Origin: Planosporangium thailandense
GTDB lineage: Bacteria; Actinomycetota; Actinomycetes; Mycobacteriales; Micromonosporaceae
Direction: 5' to 3'
Assembly: GCF_011947195.1 (NCBI RefSeq)
Contig: NZ_JAATVY010000004.1
Span: 62,001-126,000 of the forward strand
Length of the DNA: 64,000 bases
In this document: positions 36,245 to 45,103 of the stretch, one piece after another
Numbering within the stretch: the first letter of the stretch is position 1
How the letters are laid out: every line of letters begins with the position of its first letter
The notes under the pieces: model-generated
What the model saw: the letters and a program-made list of their open reading frames with translations, nothing else
The model's database searches: none
What the model was told of the DNA's origin: nothing
Made by a program: the position numbers and the translations under genes

Positions 36245-37396
36245 ATGCGGGTACTGGTGGCTCCGGACAAGTTCGCGGGCACGCTCTCGGCGCTCGACGC
36301 GGCCGAGGCGATCGCCGAGGGCTGGCGCGAGGTCGCCCCGCACGACGAGGTGTCCGTACGGCCGCTGTCCGACGGCGGGCCGGGGTTCCTGGACGCACTC
36401 GACCTGGACGGGGCGCGCCGGATCCCGGTGCGCGCCTTCGACCCGCTGGGCCGGCCGGTCACCGGCAGCGTGCTCGTCGCCGGCGGCACCGCGTACGTGG
36501 AGAGCGCCCAGGCCTGCGGGCTCCACCTGCTCGCGCCGGCCGAGCGCGACCCGATGGTCACCACGTCGTTCGGCCTCGGCCCGCTGGTGGTCGCCGCCGC
36601 GGACGCCGGCGCCCGCGAGGTCGTCATCGGGCTCGGCGGCTCCGCGACCAACGACGGCGGGGCCGGCCTGCTCGCCGCGCTCGACGCCACTCCGCTGGAC
36701 GCCGCCGGGTACGCGTTGCCCTACGGCGGCGCGGCGCTCGCGGCGTGCGACCGGCTCGCCGGCGCCCCCCGACTGCGGGGCGTACGGCTCGTCGCCGCCA
36801 CGGACGTCGACAACCCGCTCACCGGGCTGCACGGCGCCAGTTCGGTGTACGGGCCGCAGAAGGGCGCCGGCCGGGCCGAAGTCCTCGCCCTCGACGCGGC
36901 GCTGACCAGGTTCGCCGAGGTGCTCGAGCGCGACCTGCCCGGCTGCCCGGCCGGTCTCGCCGGGCTGCCCGGCGGGGGCGCGGCGGGCGGGCTCGGCGCG
37001 GCCATCCTCGCGCTGGGTGGGCGCTGCGAGTCGGGGATCGCGCTCGTGCGGCGGCTGTCGCGCCTGGACGCGGCGCTGGACGCCGCCGACCTGGTCATCA
37101 CCGGCGAGGGCACGTTCGATCACCAGTCGCTGCGGGGAAAGGTCGTCTCCGGGGTCGCCGAGGCGGCGCTCGAGCGGGGGCTGCCCTGCGTGATCCTCGC
37201 CGGCCGCATCGACGCGGGACGCCGCGAGACGGCCCGGATCGGGGTAGTAGGGGCATACTCACTGGAAGAGCACTTCGGCTCGGTGGACCAGGCGCTGGCC
37301 CGGCCGGCCGAGGGGCTGCGTGCGCTCGGGGCCCGGGTGGCCCGGCAGTGGAGCCGGGGCCGTGCGTCGTGCGCGGGTGGCCCGGCGAGCGCCTGA
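36245..37396 (+). CDS. Glycerate kinase (GlxK/GarK type)
   Basis: 383 residues of the type-2 glycerate kinase fold that phosphorylates D-glycerate with ATP. VLVAPDKFAGTLSALDAAEAI at the N-terminus, RPLSDGGPGFLDAL, IGLGGSATNDGGAGLL (the nucleotide/substrate loop), ATDVDNPLTG, GASSVYGPQKGA and ITGEGTFDHQS near the end are all family blocks. ATG 36245 is the only sensible start. An equivalent gene precedes erpA and adoK in M. tuberculosis (from memory). Confidence 0.92.
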   Translation: MRVLVAPDKFAGTLSALDAAEAIAEGWREVAPHDEVSVRPLSDGGPGFLDALDLDGARRIPVRAFDPLGRPVTGSVLVAGGTAYVESAQACGLHLLAPAERDPMVTTSFGLGPLVVAAADAGAREVVIGLGGSATNDGGAGLLAALDATPLDAAGYALPYGGAALAACDRLAGAPRLRGVRLVAATDVDNPLTGLHGASSVYGPQKGAGRAEVLALDAALTRFAEVLERDLPGCPAGLAGLPGGGAAGGLGAAILALGGRCESGIALVRRLSRLDAALDAADLVITGEGTFDHQSLRGKVVSGVAEAALERGLPCVILAGRIDAGRRETARIGVVGAYSLEEHFGSVDQALARPAEGLRALGARVARQWSRGRASCAGGPASA

Positions 37397-37492
37397 GCGC
37401 GGGTCGCGAGCTGTGCCACAATGGGGAATGCTCTCCGGGCGGCGGATGTTGCCCCCGGGTGACCTAACAGACCAGCGCAGGGAGCATAAATC

Positions 37493-37852
37493 GTGACCGC
37501 TTCGCAGACCGAATCCAAGGCCAACCCGGCCGGCGTCGTGCTCACCGACGTCGCCGCGCAGAAGGTCAAGGCTCTGATCGAGCAGGAGGGCCGCGACGAC
37601 CTGCGGCTGCGCGTCGCGGTGCAGCCCGGTGGTTGCTCCGGACTCCGTTACCAGCTGTTCTTCGACGAGCGTTCGCTCGACGGGGACGCGGTGACCGGGT
37701 ACGACGGCTTCGAGGTCGTCGTCGACCGGATGAGCGTGCCCTACCTCACCGGCGCCACCATCGACTTCGCCGACCGCATCGACGCGCAGGGCTTCACCAT
37801 CGACAACCCCAACGCGTCGGGCTCCTGCGCCTGCGGCGACTCGTTCCACTAG
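37493..37852 (+). CDS. erpA: Iron-sulfur cluster insertion protein (HesB/IscA type)
   Basis: 119 residues, A-type carrier that delivers Fe-S clusters to apo-enzymes. The three ligand cysteines are present: GGCSGL (about 48) and the C-terminal GSCACGD pair. AGGGAG lies about 9 bases before GTG 37493. A rho-independent-like hairpin follows. LipA and NadA in this window are plausible clients; that is an inference from context. Confidence 0.93.
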   Translation: MTASQTESKANPAGVVLTDVAAQKVKALIEQEGRDDLRLRVAVQPGGCSGLRYQLFFDERSLDGDAVTGYDGFEVVVDRMSVPYLTGATIDFADRIDAQGFTIDNPNASGSCACGDSFH

Positions 37853-37881
37853 GAGCGCCGGTTCTACTGTCAGCTAGCTGG

Positions 37882-37918
37882 AGACGGCCGTGTCTTTGCG
37901 AAGGCACGGCCGTCTTTG
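37882..37918 (+). terminator. Terminator after erpA
   Basis: AGACGGCCGTG (37882-37892) pairs with CACGGCCGTCT (37905-37915), 12-base loop, followed by TTTGTG. It lies about 30 bases after the erpA stop. Confidence 0.75.
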
Positions 37919-37931
37919 TGTCTGCCGGTAG

Positions 37932-38969
<1,038 letters not shown>

Positions 38970-38992
38970 GCCGGGCCCCGGCCGGAGAGCGG

Positions 38993-38998
38993 TACGCT
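38993..38998 (+). promoter_or_regulatory. -10 element TACGCT before a small ORF
   Basis: TACGCT ends 6 bases before GTG 39005, similar to the leaderless starts elsewhere, and could also drive the DUF4395 gene. Confidence 0.4.
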
Positions 38999-39004
38999 CG
39001 GCTG

Positions 39005-39271
39005 GTGCCCGCCGCGCTGGCCGGGCTTTCTGGAGTGGCCGCCATATCGGCTGGCACCGTCCGACGCTACCGGTCCGGCGCGGCCGGACGGCACCGTCGC
39101 GGCATCCGCCGCAGACCGACGAACGTGAACCCGGGCGTCGCGCGTCCGCGCGCTGCCCGCTGTGGCGCCGCCGTACGGGCGGTGCGCCGCGCCGCCGGTC
39201 CTACCGCCGGCCACGGGCGTACCCGCTCGCAGCGGCCAGCGAAAGCGACCACAGTCAGGAGAAACCGGTAA
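39005..39271 (+). CDS. Possible 88-residue small protein or gene remnant
   Basis: GTG 39005 follows TACGCT by 6 bases and the frame runs to a TAA that overlaps the next start as TAATG, so translation would feed into the DUF4395 gene. The N-terminus is hydrophobic (PAALAGLSGVAAISAGTVRRYR), the rest is Arg/Pro/Ala-rich with no fold that I recognise. DUF4395 genes often follow a thioredoxin-like gene with a similar short membrane anchor; this could be a decayed remnant of one. That is inference; the frame may also be an untranslated leader. Confidence 0.3.
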   Translation: MPAALAGLSGVAAISAGTVRRYRSGAAGRHRRGIRRRPTNVNPGVARPRAARCGAAVRAVRRAAGPTAGHGRTRSQRPAKATTVRRNR

Positions 39272-39681
39272 TGCTCGACCCGCGCGGTTCACGCTTCGTC
39301 GCGGCGGTCACCTCGGTCGTCCTCGCACTCGTCATCGTGCTGAGCAGCGGCTGGTTGGCGCTCGCCCAGACGGTGGTGTTCGGTATCGGCGCCGCCAGCG
39401 TCTGGTACGCGCCGTACGGATGGCTCTACCGGAAGATCGTGGCGCGCCGCATCGGCCCGCCACCGCCGATGCGCGAGCCGTCCCAGCCGGTGCGCTTCGC
39501 GCAGGGGCTGGGCTTCGTCCTCATGGCGGTCGCCACGTTCGGGTACCTCGTCGGCGTGCCGACGGTCGGCATGGTCGCCACGACGGTGGCCTTCGCGGCG
39601 GCGTTCGCCAAGGCGGTGACCGGCCTGTCGCTGGGCTGCGAGGTGTACCTCCTGCTGCGCCGCCTGCACGTGCGGGTCTAG
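39271..39681 (+). CDS. DUF4395 membrane protein
   Basis: 136 residues with four hydrophobic segments: FVAAVTSVVLALVIVLSS, WLALAQTVVFGIG, a segment after QPVRFAQGLGFVLMAVATFGYLVG, and GMVATTVAFAAAFAKAVTGLSLGCEVYLLL. The conserved PVRFAQGLG and the late GLSLGCEVY cysteine are DUF4395 marks; function unknown, often near thioredoxin or sulfur-transfer genes. GGAG lies 9 bases before ATG 39271. Its stop shares CTAG with the convergent TusA-like gene, whose product also handles sulfur. Confidence 0.88.
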   Translation: MLDPRGSRFVAAVTSVVLALVIVLSSGWLALAQTVVFGIGAASVWYAPYGWLYRKIVARRIGPPPPMREPSQPVRFAQGLGFVLMAVATFGYLVGVPTVGMVATTVAFAAAFAKAVTGLSLGCEVYLLLRRLHVRV

Positions 39682-39950
39682 TTGGTGCGCCGGACGTCGT
39701 AGCCGCCGGCCGCGGCGCCGACGTACTCCTGACCCCGCATCCGGCACCACGCCGGGATGTCGACCGCGGCCGCCGGGTCGTCGGCCAGCACCCGCAGTAC
39801 CGCGCCGACGGGCAGCTCCGGCAGGCGGCGGGCGAGCGCGATGACCGGCAACGGGCAGCGCTGGCCGCGGCAGTCGAGCACCTCGGGGTCGCTCACAGCC
39901 CGCTCACCCGCGCAGTCGTGCACAGCCCGCTCACCCGCGCAGTCGTTCAC
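39678..39950 (-). CDS. TusA/SirA-like sulfurtransferase
   Basis: About 90 residues from GTG 39950, or 72 from GTG 39896. The core is VLDCRGQRCPLPVIALARRLPEL, where the Cys of RCPLP is the persulfide-carrying residue of TusA-type proteins. The N-terminus is made of tandem 9-residue units (VNDCAGERA, VHDCAGERA) before VSDPEV, so three in-frame GTG codons exist. GTG 39950 overlaps the cysteine desulfurase stop as GTGA, which favours coupled translation from there. It likely accepts sulfur from that desulfurase. Confidence 0.85.
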   Translation of the reverse strand: MNDCAGERAVHDCAGERAVSDPEVLDCRGQRCPLPVIALARRLPELPVGAVLRVLADDPAAAVDIPAWCRMRGQEYVGAAAGGYDVRRTN

Positions 39951-39966
39951 AGCCCGCTCACCCCCG
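39894..39966 (-). repeat. 27-base tandem repeat at the desulfurase/TusA junction
   Basis: Units at 39894-39920 and 39921-39947 differ by one base, and a third partial copy runs to about 39966. Each unit carries a GTG in the same frame on the minus strand; the third copy is also the coding end of the desulfurase gene, whose 3' end appears to have been duplicated. Confidence 0.85.
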
Positions 39967-41041
39967 CCTGCGCCCGCAGGTCGGCGACGACCCCGGGAAG
40001 GACGGACAGGAACCGGTCGACCTCGTCGGACGTGGTGTCGCGGTGTAGCGAGATCCGCACGTTGCCATGGGAGAGCACCCCCATCGCCTCCAGCACGTGA
40101 CTCGGGCGCAGCGTCGACGACGTGCACGACGAACCCGACGACACGGCGAAGCCGTGCCGGTCGAGAGCGTGCAGGAGCGCCTCGCCGTCGACGTACAGGC
40201 AGGAGAACGTGACCAGGTGCGGCAGGCGGTCGACGGGGTCGCCGACGACCTCCACGTCCGGCACCGTCTCCGCCACGGTCGCGCGTACCCGGTCCACCAG
40301 CGCCGACAGCCGGGCCGCCTCCGCGCCGGCGGTGCTCAGGACGGCGCGCAGCGATGCCGCGGCCGCGACGAGGGCCGGTAGGTTCGGCGGGCCCACGGCG
40401 GGCCGGGGGTCGATCCAGCGGGCCCCCTTGCGCACGACGAGCACGCCCACCCCCGGCGGGCCGCCCCACTTGTGCGCGCTGGCCGTGAGCATCGACCAGC
40501 CGTTCGGTACGTTCATCCGCCCCACCGACTGCGCGGCGTCCACGTACAGCGGGACCCCGGCGTCCGCGCACAGCCGCGCCGCCTCGGCGACCGGCTGGAC
40601 GGTGCCCACCTCGTGGTTGGCGCTCATCAGCGCGGCGAGCGCTACCCCGGGCGCGCGCACCGCCTTCGCGAACGCGTCGAGCTCCACCCGCCCGTACCGG
40701 TCGACCGGCACGGCCACGCCGGGCGTGGCCAGTAGTACGGACGAGTGTTCGACGGCGGAGTGGACGAACGTCACACCGGCGCGGTGCCGCCCGGCCATCC
40801 CACCCCGTACGGCCAGGTACGCCGCTTCCGTCCCGCTGCCGCACAGGTGCAGCTCGTCGTCGCGTACGCCGAGCGACTCGGCTATCGACCCGCGTGCCGC
40901 GTCGAGCAGCTGACGCGCCCGGCGGGCCTGCGAATACAGTTTCCCGGGGTCGAGCCACCCGTTGTCGAGCGCGGCGGCCAGGGCCTGGCGGGCGACCGGA
41001 TGTAACGGCGCGGCAGCGGCCGCGTCGAAGTAGGTGGACAC
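39947..41041 (-). CDS. Cysteine desulfurase (class V aminotransferase)
   Basis: About 364 residues, PLP-dependent, releasing sulfur from cysteine. Signatures: YFDAAAAAPLHPVARQAL, SANHEVGTVQP (PLP-stacking His), LTASAHKWGGPPGVG with the PLP lysine, and SSGSSCTSSTLRPSHVL with the active-site cysteine. The short form lacks a dedicated scaffold neighbour, so iscS or sufS cannot be assigned. GTG 41041 is set by TACCCT exactly 7 bases upstream; the frame extends much further without support. Couples to the TusA-like gene and is divergent from ctaC. Confidence 0.92.
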   Translation of the reverse strand: MSTYFDAAAAAPLHPVARQALAAALDNGWLDPGKLYSQARRARQLLDAARGSIAESLGVRDDELHLCGSGTEAAYLAVRGGMAGRHRAGVTFVHSAVEHSSVLLATPGVAVPVDRYGRVELDAFAKAVRAPGVALAALMSANHEVGTVQPVAEAARLCADAGVPLYVDAAQSVGRMNVPNGWSMLTASAHKWGGPPGVGVLVVRKGARWIDPRPAVGPPNLPALVAAAASLRAVLSTAGAEAARLSALVDRVRATVAETVPDVEVVGDPVDRLPHLVTFSCLYVDGEALLHALDRHGFAVSSGSSCTSSTLRPSHVLEAMGVLSHGNVRISLHRDTTSDEVDRFLSVLPGVVADLRAQAGVSGL

Positions 41042-41048
41042 GAGTTCC

Positions 41049-41054
41049 AGGGTA
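41049..41054 (-). promoter_or_regulatory. -10 element TACCCT, leaderless desulfurase start
   Basis: TACCCT (minus strand) ends exactly 7 bases before GTG 41041 and selects that start. Confidence 0.55.
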
Positions 41055-41097
41055 AAGACACGGCGACCCCCTGCCAGGTGGGCCAGGCGTGGTCGAG

Positions 41098-41103
41098 TAG
41101 TCT
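41098..41103 (+). promoter_or_regulatory. Candidate -10 TAGTCT of ctaC
   Basis: TAGTCT lies 101 bases upstream of GTG 41205 in the divergent gap with the desulfurase gene; the resulting leader would contain the ribosome binding site GGAGG (41191-41195). Confidence 0.35.
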
Positions 41104-41204
41104 GCGACCGTCGGTGACGCGCCTTCCGGGCGGCGACCGTCAAGGTCGCCGGAGCGGATCGGCGGGCGGGGATCGCGGCCCTTGGGCTAAGGAGGCAACA
41201 GCAG

Positions 41205-42131
41205 GTGTTCGCAAGGGGTTCGGGCGCGAGTTCTGCGCGGGCGCGTAACCGCCGAGGGCGGGTCGGCACGCGCATCGTCGGGCTCGGCGTTACGGCGCTC
41301 GGCGCGGTCATGGCGCTCTCCGGTTGCTCGCTAGGCCAGGTCGGCTCGGCGTTCGGAGGCTTCGGCTGGCCTGAGCGCGGAATCTCCGACAAGTCCCACC
41401 GGATGTACGACCTCTGGATCGGTTCGGTCCTGGCCGCGCTGGTGGTGGGCATCCTCGTATGGGGGCTCATCTTCTGGTGCGTCATCCGCTACCGGAAGCG
41501 TGGCGAGGAGCTTCCGCTCCAGACGCGCTACAACCTGCCGATCGAGTTCCTTTACACGATCGCTCCGTTCCTGATCATCGCCGTGCTCTTCTACTACACG
41601 GCCACGACGCAGAGCTACGTGGACAAGATCAGCAAGAACCCTGACGTCAAGGTCGAGGTGGTCGCCTTCAAGTGGAACTGGCAGTTCCGCTACCTCGACA
41701 ACAACGCGAAGGGCCCGGACGGCCAGGCCGTCTCCACGATCGGCACCAGCGACTACGTTCCGGTGCTCGTCGTGCCGACCCACAAGAGCGTCCTGTTCTA
41801 CGAGCACTCCGAGGACGTCATCCACTCCTTCTGGGTGCCGGACCTGCTGTTCAAGCGCGACGTGTTCCCCGGCAACGTGGAGAACAAGTTCCAGGTGACC
41901 GTCGACAAGGAAGGCGCGTACGTCGGTCGCTGCGCCGAGCTGTGCGGCGCGTACCACGCCATGATGAACTTCGAGGTCCGGGCCGTGACGCCGGACAAGT
42001 ACGAGCGGTACATCCAGGCGCGTACGCAGGGGATGAGCACGCCGGACGCGCTGAAGAGCATCGGCGAGGAGCCGTTCGCGACGACGACGCATCCGTTCCC
42101 GCAAAACCAGAACCAGCGCGCAGCGAGCTGA
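41205..42131 (+). CDS. ctaC: Cytochrome c oxidase subunit II
   Basis: 308 residues, CuA-bearing subunit of the aa3 oxidase. A basic N-terminus and lipobox ALSGC (Cys near 41) suggest lipid anchoring, followed by two membrane segments (about 70-95 and 113-130). The CuA site is HSFWVPD and GRCAELCGAYHAMM with both Cys, His and Met. GGAGG is about 9 bases before GTG 41205. ctaF follows after 19 bases; ctaD (subunit I) is not in the window. Confidence 0.95.
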   Translation: MFARGSGASSARARNRRGRVGTRIVGLGVTALGAVMALSGCSLGQVGSAFGGFGWPERGISDKSHRMYDLWIGSVLAALVVGILVWGLIFWCVIRYRKRGEELPLQTRYNLPIEFLYTIAPFLIIAVLFYYTATTQSYVDKISKNPDVKVEVVAFKWNWQFRYLDNNAKGPDGQAVSTIGTSDYVPVLVVPTHKSVLFYEHSEDVIHSFWVPDLLFKRDVFPGNVENKFQVTVDKEGAYVGRCAELCGAYHAMMNFEVRAVTPDKYERYIQARTQGMSTPDALKSIGEEPFATTTHPFPQNQNQRAAS

Positions 42132-42150
42132 CGGCGGACAAGGAACCATC

Positions 42151-42582
42151 ATGAAGAGCGAGTACAAGCTTTTCGCCGTGGTCGCGGGCTTCCTCCTGGG
42201 GGCCGCCATCGTCTACGGCTTCTGGACCCAGGCCGACAGCCCGGTGCACCGCCCGGAGTGGATCGGCGTGGTCGCCCTGCTGCTGTCGTTCCTGCTCTGC
42301 ACGATGTGTGGCGGCTACTTCTGGTTCATCTCGCGCCGCATCGACCTGCGGCCGGAAGACCGGGCGGACGCCGACATCTCCGAGGGCGCCGGCGAGGTCG
42401 GCTTCTTCAGCCCGGGCAGCTACTGGCCGTTCGGCCTGGCGCTGGCGGCCTCGATGGCCGGCCTCGGGCTGGTGTTCTGGGCACCGTGGCTGATCGGCGC
42501 CGGCATGGTCGCCGTGGTCCTCGCGACCGGAGGCCTGCTGTTCGAGTACTACACCGGTTCCCGGCGCAGCGCGGAGCACTGA
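42151..42582 (+). CDS. ctaF: Cytochrome c oxidase subunit IV (actinobacterial)
   Basis: 143 residues, four membrane segments, matching the actinobacterial subunit IV that stabilises the aa3 oxidase in the bcc-aa3 supercomplex: KSEYKLFAVVAGFLLGAAIVYGFW, a second pair with FLLCTMCGGYFWFISRRIDLRPEDR, then FFSPGSYWPFGLALAASMAG. It lies directly after ctaC and is followed by a strong terminator. Confidence 0.93.
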   Translation: MKSEYKLFAVVAGFLLGAAIVYGFWTQADSPVHRPEWIGVVALLLSFLLCTMCGGYFWFISRRIDLRPEDRADADISEGAGEVGFFSPGSYWPFGLALAASMAGLGLVFWAPWLIGAGMVAVVLATGGLLFEYYTGSRRSAEH

Positions 42583-42599
42583 CCGAATCGCACGTGAAA

Positions 42600-42639
42600 A
42601 CGCCGTAGCGCCCCCTGAGCGGGGCGCTACGGCGTTTTT
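42600..42639 (+). terminator. Rho-independent terminator after ctaF
   Basis: ACGCCGTAGCGCCCC (42600-42614) pairs perfectly with GGGGCGCTACGGCGT (42621-42635) and is followed by TTTT; AAA on the other side lets it act in both directions. The best canonical terminator in the window. Confidence 0.9.
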
Positions 42640-42714
42640 GTGGCTTCTCCCGGTCCCACACACGGTAGGCGGAGAATTCGCGGCGTTACAGGCCCCGAAC
42701 CGTGCCCTCCACCG

Positions 42715-42770
42715 TCATGATCCTGAAGGGTTCGCGGTGTGATAGGCCCACGGACCCTTCACGATCATGG
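42715..42770. repeat. Imperfect inverted repeat with TCATGATCCTGAAGG
   Basis: Arms 42715-42734 and 42751-42770 pair over 20 bases with one mismatch and two wobbles, 16-base loop. The left arm begins with the same 15 bases found at 412-426, pointing to a dispersed intergenic element. Confidence 0.7.
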
Positions 42771-42772
42771 TC

Positions 42773-42807
42773 GGCGGGCGGGCGGGCGGGCGGGCGGGCG
42801 GGCGGGC
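42773..42807. repeat. (GGCG)8 simple repeat
   Basis: Eight perfect GGCG units and a partial ninth (35 bases). G-runs of three every four bases could form G-quadruplexes on this strand, and the tract is prone to slippage. It abuts the hairpin at 42715 and the 3' end of the zinc-ribbon gene. Confidence 0.9.
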
Positions 42808-42850
42808 AGGGGTGTGGGCGACTGAGCGGCTGTGCGGGCGCTGTGGCGCG

Positions 42851-43060
42851 CTACGCGGCGCGCCGGACGGGCGTGACCGCGCGGCGCTCGACGCGAACCG
42901 GTGGAAGGGACGCGATCAGGAGTGCGTCGCCGCAGGCGGTGCAGACCCACTCGTCGCAGTCCGCGCCGTGACCGTCCTCGCACGGCGGCTGCTCGAACAC
43001 GCACACCATGGCGCACTGGCCGCAGTAGAGTTCGAGGAATCGCACCGCCGGCACCTCCAT
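42851..43060 (-). CDS. Small zinc-ribbon-like protein
   Basis: 69 residues from ATG 43060, or 64 from GTG 43045. Two CxxC knuckles (LYCGQCAMVC and EWVCTACGD), with further Cys in PPCEDGHGADCDE, suggest a zinc or other metal site; a basic tail follows. GTG 43045 has GGAGG about 8 bases upstream and may be the true start. Role unknown. Read within an otherwise repeat-rich gap between ctaF and qcrB, the Cys spacing and ribosome binding site argue for a real gene. Confidence 0.7.
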   Translation of the reverse strand: MEVPAVRFLELYCGQCAMVCVFEQPPCEDGHGADCDEWVCTACGDALLIASLPPVRVERRAVTPVRRAA

Positions 43061-43431
43061 TCGTCCTCGTGTACGACCCTGCCACGGCCGGCGAGCCCGG
43101 CGGTGGACCCCGCCCGGCGTGTCGAAGCCGGATCTCCCGCCCCCACGCGACCGCGGCACGGTCGTTCCGATCCGTGCGCGGAGTGGCGCACGGACTGGCA
43201 GCCGTCGCGCGGGTCATTGCATGGCGAGGCAGTTCGCCGCGCATGGCGGCGCGGATGGCGCTGAACGCGCTTGGCGGCCCGCCAGGAGCCCGCCGTGAGC
43301 CGGCGGAGCGGGCCCGTGAGCAGGCGGGGACGGCCGTGAGCCGTGGAGCACGGATGGAGCCGTGGAGCACGGATGGAGCCGTCGAGCCCGTAGCGGATCG
43401 CGTAGGGAGCCCGGTACGGAGACCACGAAAA
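43061..43431. other. Repeat-rich non-coding gap upstream of the zinc-ribbon gene
   Basis: About 370 bases with no supportable gene. It carries the promoter region of the small zinc-ribbon gene and a 19-base tandem duplication at 43339. Open frames read as Arg/Pro-rich shadows. Confidence 0.5.
43339..43376. repeat. 19-base tandem duplication
   Basis: AGCCGTGGAGCACGGATGG occurs twice in a row (43339-43357, 43358-43376), followed by a third start of the unit (AGCCGT). Confidence 0.85.
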
Positions 43432-43463
43432 AGGGCGCCCGCCGGATATCCGGCGGGCGCCCT
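43432..43463 (-). terminator. Terminator of the ctaE-qcrCAB operon
   Basis: A perfect 32-base palindrome (16-base arms, AGGGCGCC...). On the minus strand it is followed by TTTTT (AAAAA at 43427-43431), 15 bases past the qcrB stop codon. Confidence 0.85.
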
Positions 43464-43477
43464 CTCTCGTACGCGGA

Positions 43478-45103
43478 CTACTGCTTGCCGCTGGTGATTC
43501 CCTCGCGGGTCGGCGCCGGCGACACCGGTGCCTCGCTCGGGTAGGCCGGCTTCGCCGGCTCCTCGATCGGGAAGAAGAAGCCCTTGATCGTCGGTACGAG
43601 CGCGCCGACGCGGTTCATCTTCTTCGGTACGACCCAGCCGGCGTACGGCAGCGCGGCGGGGTGACCGTGCTCGTCGACCGGTGCCAGCGGCTGGTGCACC
43701 TCGACGAAGGCGCCGTTGGGCAGCCGCTTGATGATGCCCGTCTCGACACCGTGGGCCAGCACCTCCCGGTCGTGCTGCTGGAGACCCAGGCACGCCCGGT
43801 AGGTGATCCAGTAGGCCAGCGGCGGGAGCACCAGCAGGCCGACGCGGCCCGCCCAGGTCATGGCGTTCAGGCTGATGTCGAACTTGTCGGCGATCACGTC
43901 GTTGCCGCCGGAGATCAGCAGCACGATGTAGAACGCCAGGGCCATCGCGCCGAGCGCCGTCCGGGTCGGCACGTCACGGGGACGCTGCAGCAGGTGGTGC
44001 GAGGCCTTGCTCTTGAACTTCCGCGCCTCGATGAAGGGGTAGAAGAGCGGCAGCATCGTCAGGACACCGGGCAGCACGACCGTCGGCCAGAACAGCGGCG
44101 GCAACGTGTAGTGATGTCCCGGCCACAGCGGGAAGCGGGCCTCCCACGGCGGCATCAGACGGGTGGAGCCGTCAAGGAACATGACGTACCAGTCGGGCTG
44201 GCTCGCCGCCGACACGACCGCCGCCTCGTACGGGCCGAACAGCCAGATCGGGTTGATCTGGAAGAGGCCACCGAGCAGGGCGATGACGCCGAACACGATC
44301 ATGAAGAAGCCGCCGGCCTTGGCCGCGAAGCCGGGGAACATCCGGATGCCGACCACGTTGTCGTTGCTCCGGCCAGGACCCGGCCACTGCGTGTGCTTCT
44401 GCTTGACCAGCAGCCCCATGTGGGCGGCGATCAGACCGAGCAGGATGGCCGGCACGAGCAGCACGTGCGCGATGTACAGCCGGCCCAGGATCTCGTGGCC
44501 CGGGAACTCCCCGCCGAACAGCGAGGTCGTCACCCAGGAGCCGATCACCGGGATCGACAGCATGATCGCGCTCGCGATCCGCAGACCGGTGCCGGACAGG
44601 GCGTCGTCTGGCAGCGAGTACCCGGCGAAGCCCTCGACGAAGCCCAGCCAGAACAGCAGCACACCGATGATCCAGTTGAGCTCGCGCGGCTTGCGGAACG
44701 CACCGGTGAAGAAGACCCGCAGCATGTGCACCACGATCGCGGCCATGAACAGCAGCGCCGCCCAGTGGTGCATCTGCCGCATGATCAGGCCACCGCGGAC
44801 CTCGAACGACAGCTGGAGGGCCGACTCGTACGCCCGCGACATCGGGATGCCCTGCAACGGCGTGTACGGGCCGTGGTACGTGACCTCGTTGGACGAGGGG
44901 TCGAACCAGAGGGTCAGGAACGTACCGGTCAGCAGTAGGACGATGAACGAGTAGAGCGCGATCTCGCCGAGCAGGAACGACCAGTGGTCAGGGAAAACCT
45001 TGTTGAGCAGGCGGCGCAGCGGAGAGGATACCTGTAGCCGGTCGTCGATCTCCCCAGCGGCCTTGGCGGGTAGTCCCGCCAGATCGAGCTTGCTTTGCTT
45101 CAT
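43478..45103 (-). CDS. qcrB: Cytochrome bc1 complex cytochrome b subunit
   Basis: 541 residues, eight or more membrane segments. Haem-ligand His pairs are in [18 protein letters not shown] and [20 protein letters not shown]; the quinol site PEWY-like motif appears as [11 protein letters not shown]. The long C-terminal extension beyond the usual b subunit is typical of actinobacterial bcc complexes. It oxidises menaquinol. Overlaps qcrA by 4 bases and ends at a strong terminator. Confidence 0.96.
   Translation of the reverse strand: MKQSKLDLAGLPAKAAGEIDDRLQVSSPLRRLLNKVFPDHWSFLLGEIALYSFIVLLLTGTFLTLWFDPSSNEVTYHGPYTPLQGIPMSRAYESALQLSFEVRGGLIMRQMHHWAALLFMAAIVVHMLRVFFTGAFRKPRELNWIIGVLLFWLGFVEGFAGYSLPDDALSGTGLRIASAIMLSIPVIGSWVTTSLFGGEFPGHEILGRLYIAHVLLVPAILLGLIAAHMGLLVKQKHTQWPGPGRSNDNVVGIRMFPGFAAKAGGFFMIVFGVIALLGGLFQINPIWLFGPYEAAVVSAASQPDWYVMFLDGSTRLMPPWEARFPLWPGHHYTLPPLFWPTVVLPGVLTMLPLFYPFIEARKFKSKASHHLLQRPRDVPTRTALGAMALAFYIVLLISGGNDVIADKFDISLNAMTWAGRVGLLVLPPLAYWITYRACLGLQQHDREVLAHGVETGIIKRLPNGAFVEVHQPLAPVDEHGHPAALPYAGWVVPKKMNRVGALVPTIKGFFFPIEEPAKPAYPSEAPVSPAPTREGITSGKQ

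Noticed and set aside
42901-43497. 198-codon plus-strand frame opposite the zinc-ribbon gene
   Set aside because: Arg/Pro/Ala-rich, crosses tandem repeats and the qcrB terminator; no ribosome binding site.
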